Assembly: GCF_004799395.1 (NCBI RefSeq)
Contig: NZ_SSMZ01000240.1
Location: forward strand, 1 to 38,143
Length of the DNA: 38,143 nucleotides
Direction: 5' to 3'
Origin: Phenylobacterium sp.
GTDB taxonomy: Bacteria; Pseudomonadota; Alphaproteobacteria; Caulobacterales; Caulobacteraceae
Part shown: positions 34,561 to 38,143 of the stretch, piece by piece
Layout: each line of letters opens with the position of its first letter
How positions within the stretch are numbered: position 1 is the first letter of the stretch
Notes under the pieces: model-generated
Told to the model about the DNA's origin: nothing
Database searches by the model: none
What the model saw: only the letters and a program-made list of their open reading frames with translations
Translations under genes and position numbers: made by a program

Positions 34561-36693
34561 ATGAGTTCGATTTTGATGCTGGTGATCGCGGCTGGTCTGC
34601 TGGCGGTGCTGTATGGCGCCGTGCAGACCGCCTCGCTGCTCCGGGCCTCGCCTGGCAACGCGAAGATGCAAGAGATCGCCGCCGCCATCCAGGAGGGTGC
34701 GCAGGCTTATCTGAACAAGCAGTACACGACGATCGCCATGGTGGGCGTCGTGATCCTGATCATCCTGTTCTTCCTGCTGGGCCCGCTGGAAGCCGTCGGC
34801 TTCCTGATCGGCGCGACGCTTTCGGGCGCCGCGGGTTTCGTGGGCATGCTGGTCTCGGTCAGGGCCAACGTCCGTACGGCCCAGGCGGCGTCGGAGAGCC
34901 TCGCCAAGGGGCTCTCGCTGGCGTTCCGCTCCGGGGCGATCACCGGCATGCTGGTGGCGGGCTTCGCCCTGGTCGGCGTCGCGGGCTACTACACCGTGCT
35001 CACCGGCCCGCTCGGCCATGAGAACACCAGCCGCGAAGTGGTCGACAGCCTGGTGGCGCTGGGCTTCGGCGCTTCGTTGATCTCCATCTTCGCCCGTCTG
35101 GGCGGCGGCATCTTCACCAAGGGCGCCGACGTGGGCGGCGACATGGTGGGCAAGGTCGAGGCTGGCATCCCGGAAGACGACCCCCGGAACGCCGCGACCA
35201 TCGCCGACAACGTGGGCGACAACGTCGGCGACTGCGCCGGCATGGCCGCCGACCTGTTCGAGACCTATGCGGTGACCACGGTCGCCACCATGGTCCTGGC
35301 GGCGATCTTCTTCGCCGGCGCCGGAACCACGGTGGTCTCCAACATGATGCTCCTGCCGCTGGCCATCTGCGGCGTCTGCATCGTCACCTCGATCATCGGC
35401 ACCTTCGCCGTGCGCCTCGGCAAATCCCAGAACATCATGGGCGCCCTCTACCAGGGCCTGATCGTCACCGGCGTGCTGTCGGTGGGCGCGATCTGGTGGG
35501 TGATGAACCAGCTCGTCACCGTCCCGATGACGGTGGGGACCAAGACCTTCGACGCCAACAGCCTGTTCGGCTGCGGCATTGCGGGTCTGGTGGTGACCGC
35601 CCTGATCGTGGTGATCACCGAATACTACACCGGCACGGGCTTCCGGCCGGTGAAGTCGGTGGCCAAGGCCTCGGTCTCCGGTCACGGCACCAACGTCATC
35701 CAGGGCCTGGCCATGTCGCTGGAATCCACCGCCATGCCGGCGCTGGTGATCATCGTCGGTATCATCGTCACCTATAACCTGGCGGGCCTGTTCGGCATCG
35801 CCATCGCCACCACCTCGATGCTGTCGCTGGCCGGCTTCATCGTGGCGCTGGACGCCTTCGGCCCGGTGACCGACAACGCCGGCGGCATCGCCGAGATGGC
35901 AGGCCTGCCTCCGGAAGTGCGCGTCACCACTGACGCCCTCGACGCGGTTGGCAACACCACCAAGGCGGTGACCAAGGGCTACGCGATCGGCTCCGCCGGC
36001 CTCGGCGCCCTGGTGCTGTTCGCGGCCTATACCGAGGACCTGAAGTTCTTTTCGGCCAATGCGACGCCAGGCAGCTTCTTCGACAACCTGGGCACGGTCG
36101 CCTTCGACCTCTCTAATCCCTACGTCGTGGTGGGCCTGCTGTTCGGCGGTCTGCTGCCGTTCCTGTTCGGCGGCATGTCGATGACCGCGGTGGGCCGGGC
36201 GGCGGAATCGGTTGTGGAGGAAGTCCGCCGACAGTTCCGCGAGAATCCGGGGATCATGACGGGCGAGGTGAAGCCGGAATACGGCCGGGCCGTCGCCATC
36301 CTGACCCAGGCGGCGATCAAGGAGATGATCGTCCCCTCGCTGCTGCCGGTGCTCAGCCCGATCGTGCTGTTCTTCGTGATCAAGGCAATCGCCGGCAAGG
36401 TCGACGCCTTCGCTTCCCTCGGGGCCATGCTGATGGGGGTGATCGTGACCGGTCTGTTCGTGGCCATCTCGATGACCTCGGGCGGCGGCGCGTGGGACAA
36501 CGCCAAGAAGCTGATCGAAGAGGGTCACTACGGCGGCAAGGGTTCCGAAGCCCATAAGGCGGCCGTGACCGGCGACACCGTCGGCGACCCCTACAAGGAC
36601 ACCTCGGGTCCCGCCGTGAACCCGATGATCAAGATCACCAACATCGTGGCCCTGCTGCTGCTGGCGGTCCTGGCCCACGGCGTGATCCACTAG
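34561..36693 (+). CDS. hppA: Membrane-bound proton-translocating pyrophosphatase (K+-independent)
   Basis: HppA couples hydrolysis of pyrophosphate to proton export across the inner membrane. The 710-residue, roughly 16-helix protein has the active-site signatures [40 protein letters not shown] and [20 protein letters not shown], with Asp/Lys clusters that bind Mg-PPi. K468 in [11 protein letters not shown] is the lysine that replaces the alanine of K+-dependent enzymes, so this is the K+-insensitive H+-pumping type. The ATG at 34561 is preceded by AAAGGGG. A strong terminator follows. With ppk and ppx in the same window it adds to pyrophosphate/polyphosphate energy metabolism, though it is not in their operon. 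Confidence 0.97.
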   Translation: MSSILMLVIAAGLLAVLYGAVQTASLLRASPGNAKMQEIAAAIQEGAQAYLNKQYTTIAMVGVVILIILFFLLGPLEAVGFLIGATLSGAAGFVGMLVSVRANVRTAQAASESLAKGLSLAFRSGAITGMLVAGFALVGVAGYYTVLTGPLGHENTSREVVDSLVALGFGASLISIFARLGGGIFTKGADVGGDMVGKVEAGIPEDDPRNAATIADNVGDNVGDCAGMAADLFETYAVTTVATMVLAAIFFAGAGTTVVSNMMLLPLAICGVCIVTSIIGTFAVRLGKSQNIMGALYQGLIVTGVLSVGAIWWVMNQLVTVPMTVGTKTFDANSLFGCGIAGLVVTALIVVITEYYTGTGFRPVKSVAKASVSGHGTNVIQGLAMSLESTAMPALVIIVGIIVTYNLAGLFGIAIATTSMLSLAGFIVALDAFGPVTDNAGGIAEMAGLPPEVRVTTDALDAVGNTTKAVTKGYAIGSAGLGALVLFAAYTEDLKFFSANATPGSFFDNLGTVAFDLSNPYVVVGLLFGGLLPFLFGGMSMTAVGRAAESVVEEVRRQFRENPGIMTGEVKPEYGRAVAILTQAAIKEMIVPSLLPVLSPIVLFFVIKAIAGKVDAFASLGAMLMGVIVTGLFVAISMTSGGGAWDNAKKLIEEGHYGGKGSEAHKAAVTGDTVGDPYKDTSGPAVNPMIKITNIVALLLLAVLAHGVIH

Positions 36694-36716
36694 CCATCAG
36701 CCCCGGCTGAAAACAG

Positions 36717-36750
36717 AAGCGCCCCGGAGAGCGATCTCCGGGGCGCTTTT
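36717..36750 (+). terminator. Rho-independent terminator after hppA, possibly bidirectional
   Basis: A perfect 14-bp stem AAGCGCCCCGGAGA (36717-36730) / TCTCCGGGGCGCTT (36735-36748) closes a GCGA tetraloop and runs into TTTT. It lies 24 bases after the hppA stop. On the minus strand the stem is followed by CTTCTGTTTTC, so it may also end the bamE transcript, whose stop is at 36802. Confidence 0.93.
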
Positions 36751-36801
36751 GATTCCAGGTTTCGCTGGATTGCCGCGTTCGCGGGGAAAGTTGCTTCGTG
36801 C

Positions 36802-37308
36802 TCAGTTCCGGCGGTCGCCGGGGCGCTGGCCTGGTGCGTTGTCGTCTTGGTTGGGCAGAAGGCCGCCGCGGCCGACGTTTCCGAGCACCTGTTCGAGGAT
36901 GGTCAGCTCGCGTCCGCGGGTGGGTGTCTCGCGGCCGTTGAAGGCGATGACCTTGCCATCCTTGAGCGTGTAGCTGTTGACGCTCTCGACCAGCTCGGAG
37001 TCCTTGTTGAAGGTGATCGCTGTGACGTTGCGCGCGATCACTTCCGGCCGCTTGAAGGCCACCCGGGACTTGAGCTGGTTCATGTAGAACCAGGTGTTGG
37101 TGTCGAAGGCGCCGGTCGCGGAGGGCGAGCCCAGCCGGCCGCGCACGGTGGATTTGGTGTCCGTGCCGATCTTGACGTCCTTCGGATCGGACTCGATGGC
37201 CTGGAAGCCGGAATAGCTGGTCACCGGCGCGCAGGCCGACAGGCTGGCCGCGGCGGCGGGGATCAGAAGGCCCAAGGCGAGGGCTGCGAAGGCGGTTCGG
37301 GACGTCAT
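36802..37308 (-). CDS. bamE: Outer membrane protein assembly factor BamE (SmpA/OmlA)
   Basis: BamE is the small lipoprotein of the BAM complex that inserts beta-barrel proteins into the outer membrane. The 168-residue precursor has a lipobox L23-S-A-C26, so Cys26 would be lipidated. The mature BamE domain includes IKIGTD-like VKIGTDTKSTVRGRLGSPS, then DTNTWFYMNQLKSR and AITFNKDSELVESVNSY. The C-terminal 35 residues are Gly/Asn/Asp-rich and probably disordered. The ATG at 37308 is preferred over a GTG at 37317. It is divergent from the bc1 chaperone gene, an order that is common in alphaproteobacteria. Confidence 0.93.
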   Translation of the reverse strand: MTSRTAFAALALGLLIPAAAASLSACAPVTSYSGFQAIESDPKDVKIGTDTKSTVRGRLGSPSATGAFDTNTWFYMNQLKSRVAFKRPEVIARNVTAITFNKDSELVESVNSYTLKDGKVIAFNGRETPTRGRELTILEQVLGNVGRGGLLPNQDDNAPGQRPGDRRN

Positions 37309-37359
37309 CGGAAGCACTGGAACCTGTTCGTTGCGCCCATGGGCATTGGCTCTGGGGCT

Positions 37360-37388
37360 TTGACCTATCGTCGCTCGGCCCTTAGTTC
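37360..37388 (+). promoter_or_regulatory. Candidate promoter for the bc1 chaperone / YceD genes
   Basis: TTGACC at 37360-37365, a 17-base spacer and TAGTTC at 37383-37388 would start transcription near 37395, leaving a leader of about 35 bases with GAGG before the ATG at 37430. The -35 is good and the -10 is weak. Confidence 0.35.
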
Positions 37389-37429
37389 AATGCGGCTTTA
37401 TGTAATGGTTCAGGCGAAATCGAGGCGTC

Positions 37430-37960
37430 ATGTTGCTGGATCGGCTGTTGCGACCCCGTCCGGCCCTGGGCTCCGGCCGCGCGCTCTATGCGCGGGCGGT
37501 GGAGCAGGCCCGTGCGCCGGGGCTCTACGCTGACCTCGGCGCGCCGGACACGGTGGAGGGTAGATTCGAGCTCTACAGCCTGCACGTGGTGCTGCTGCTG
37601 GACCGTCTGCGCGGCCATGGCGAGTTCGCGACCGATGTCAGCCAGGCGCTCTTCGACACCTATGTGAAGGGCCTCGACGCCGCGCTGCGCGAGATGGGCG
37701 TCGGCGACCTGGCCGTGGGGCGCAAGATGCGCAAGCTGGGCGAGGCCTTCTATGGCCGCGGCAAGTCGTATGAGGCCGCCTTCACCGCCCTGCCGGACAC
37801 CGCGCCGCTGGAGGCCCTGCTGGGGCGTACGGTCTATGCGGACGCCGATACGGACCCCGTTCCGCGGCTCGCCGCCTATGTGCTTGGCCAGCGCGCGATG
37901 CTCGCCGATCAGGCGCTGGAGCCGCTGCTGGCGGGCGAGGTCGCGTGGCGGGCGCTGTGA
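37430..37960 (+). CDS. Ubiquinol-cytochrome c (CBP3-like) assembly chaperone family protein
   Basis: This 176-residue helical protein matches the ubiquinol-cytochrome c chaperone family related to mitochondrial CBP3, thought to help assembly of cytochrome bc1. Typical segments are LYARAVEQARAPGLYADLG, LYSLHVVLLLDRLRG, ALFDTYVKGLDAALREMGVG and LAVGRKMRKLGEAFYGRGKSY. No signal peptide is present, so it is cytosolic or peripheral at the inner membrane. The ATG at 37430 follows GAGG. Its TGA overlaps the GTG start of the YceD gene, indicating coupling. Function in bacteria is inferred from the mitochondrial homologue. Confidence 0.9.
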   Translation: MLLDRLLRPRPALGSGRALYARAVEQARAPGLYADLGAPDTVEGRFELYSLHVVLLLDRLRGHGEFATDVSQALFDTYVKGLDAALREMGVGDLAVGRKMRKLGEAFYGRGKSYEAAFTALPDTAPLEALLGRTVYADADTDPVPRLAAYVLGQRAMLADQALEPLLAGEVAWRAL

Positions 37961-38143
37961 CCTACGACTGGACCCATGTCCTGCGGCTGCACGAGGTCGC
38001 GCGCGGCCCCATGATCGTGACCCTGGCGCCGGACGAGGCTCAGCGCGCGCGGATCGCCAGGGCGTTGGACCTGGTCAGCCTGCCATCGTTCACGGTGCAT
38101 TTGACGCTGAAGTCCTGGATGGACGGGGTGGAGATCACGGGCC
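37957..38143 (+). CDS. YceD/DUF177-family protein, N-terminal part
   Basis: The GTG at 37957 overlaps the upstream TGA by four bases (GTGA). The 62 complete codons visible read TYDWTHVLRLHEVARGPM followed by VTLAPDEAQRARIARALDLV and LTLKSWMDGVEITG, the usual opening of DUF177 (YceD) proteins, which elsewhere precede rpmF or plsX and are linked to 23S rRNA accumulation in E. coli and plants. The gene runs off the window. Confidence 0.85.
   Translation, partial: MTYDWTHVLRLHEVARGPMIVTLAPDEAQRARIARALDLVSLPSFTVHLTLKSWMDGVEITG

Noticed and set aside
33967..36690. A 907-codon open frame on the minus strand across hppA
   Set aside because: It is the antisense shadow of a highly conserved membrane pyrophosphatase; the product is His/Asp/Arg-rich low-complexity sequence typical of GC-rich antisense frames.

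Overview
The window is about 38 kb of GC-rich, densely coding chromosome from an alphaproteobacterium, most probably a member of the Caulobacterales (Caulobacter or Phenylobacterium type). The supporting signs are an hdaA-ppk pair, a C4-pathway 5-aminolevulinate synthase, a MucR/Ros regulator, a glyA-nrdR-rib-nusB-thiL run, a BamE / cytochrome bc1 chaperone / YceD cluster, and a Caulobacter-like -10 element (GCTATAGC) abutting the rnd start codon. I see no rRNA, tRNA, CRISPR array, insertion sequence or prophage. Genus assignment is inference from gene content and order.

Layout. 1-2117: the 5' end of purM (minus) diverges from rnd (plus). A 430-bp non-coding stretch with several hairpins follows, then a damaged YdcH/DUF465 gene. 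2218-8429 (minus): a likely operon read as bpt, hdaA, ppk, ppx and a D-2-hydroxyacid dehydrogenase, joining an N-degron enzyme, the regulatory inactivator of DnaA and polyphosphate turnover. 8522-9421: motB. 9514-11744: a tight trio of a beta-hydroxyacid dehydrogenase, a GNAT acetyltransferase and an alpha/beta hydrolase. 11917-15018: an RND efflux pump subunit without its usual partners. 15026-17277 (minus): hemB and a glycosyltransferase. 17361-21263: valine (isobutyryl-CoA) catabolism genes (acyl-CoA dehydrogenase, 3-hydroxyisobutyryl-CoA hydrolase, 3-hydroxyisobutyrate dehydrogenase) with an exported methyltransferase-like protein inserted among them. 21442-22668: hemA.

22665-24249 (minus) holds a probable hotdog-fold protein, a 77-residue unknown and a MucR-like regulator whose zinc ligands are mostly replaced. 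24464-29364 is the glyA-nrdR-ribD-ribE-ribH-nusB-thiL housekeeping block. Its RibD has only the reductase domain, and ribBA, often found between ribE and ribH, is absent. 29425-30980 is a two-gene type III polyketide synthase / ICMT-family methyltransferase cassette of the alkylpyrone type. 31058-38143 contains a DEAD-box RNA helicase, a Tat-exported retropepsin-like protease, a small exported unknown, the proton-pumping pyrophosphatase hppA with a strong terminator, bamE, a cytochrome bc1 assembly chaperone and the start of a YceD/DUF177 gene.

The most unusual points are the shortened riboflavin operon, the polyketide synthase cassette with its ribosome binding site in a hairpin, the MucR homologue lacking three of four zinc ligands, the exported methyltransferase-like protein in a valine operon, and the internally deleted DUF465 gene. 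No clearly new multi-gene defence or mobile system is visible.
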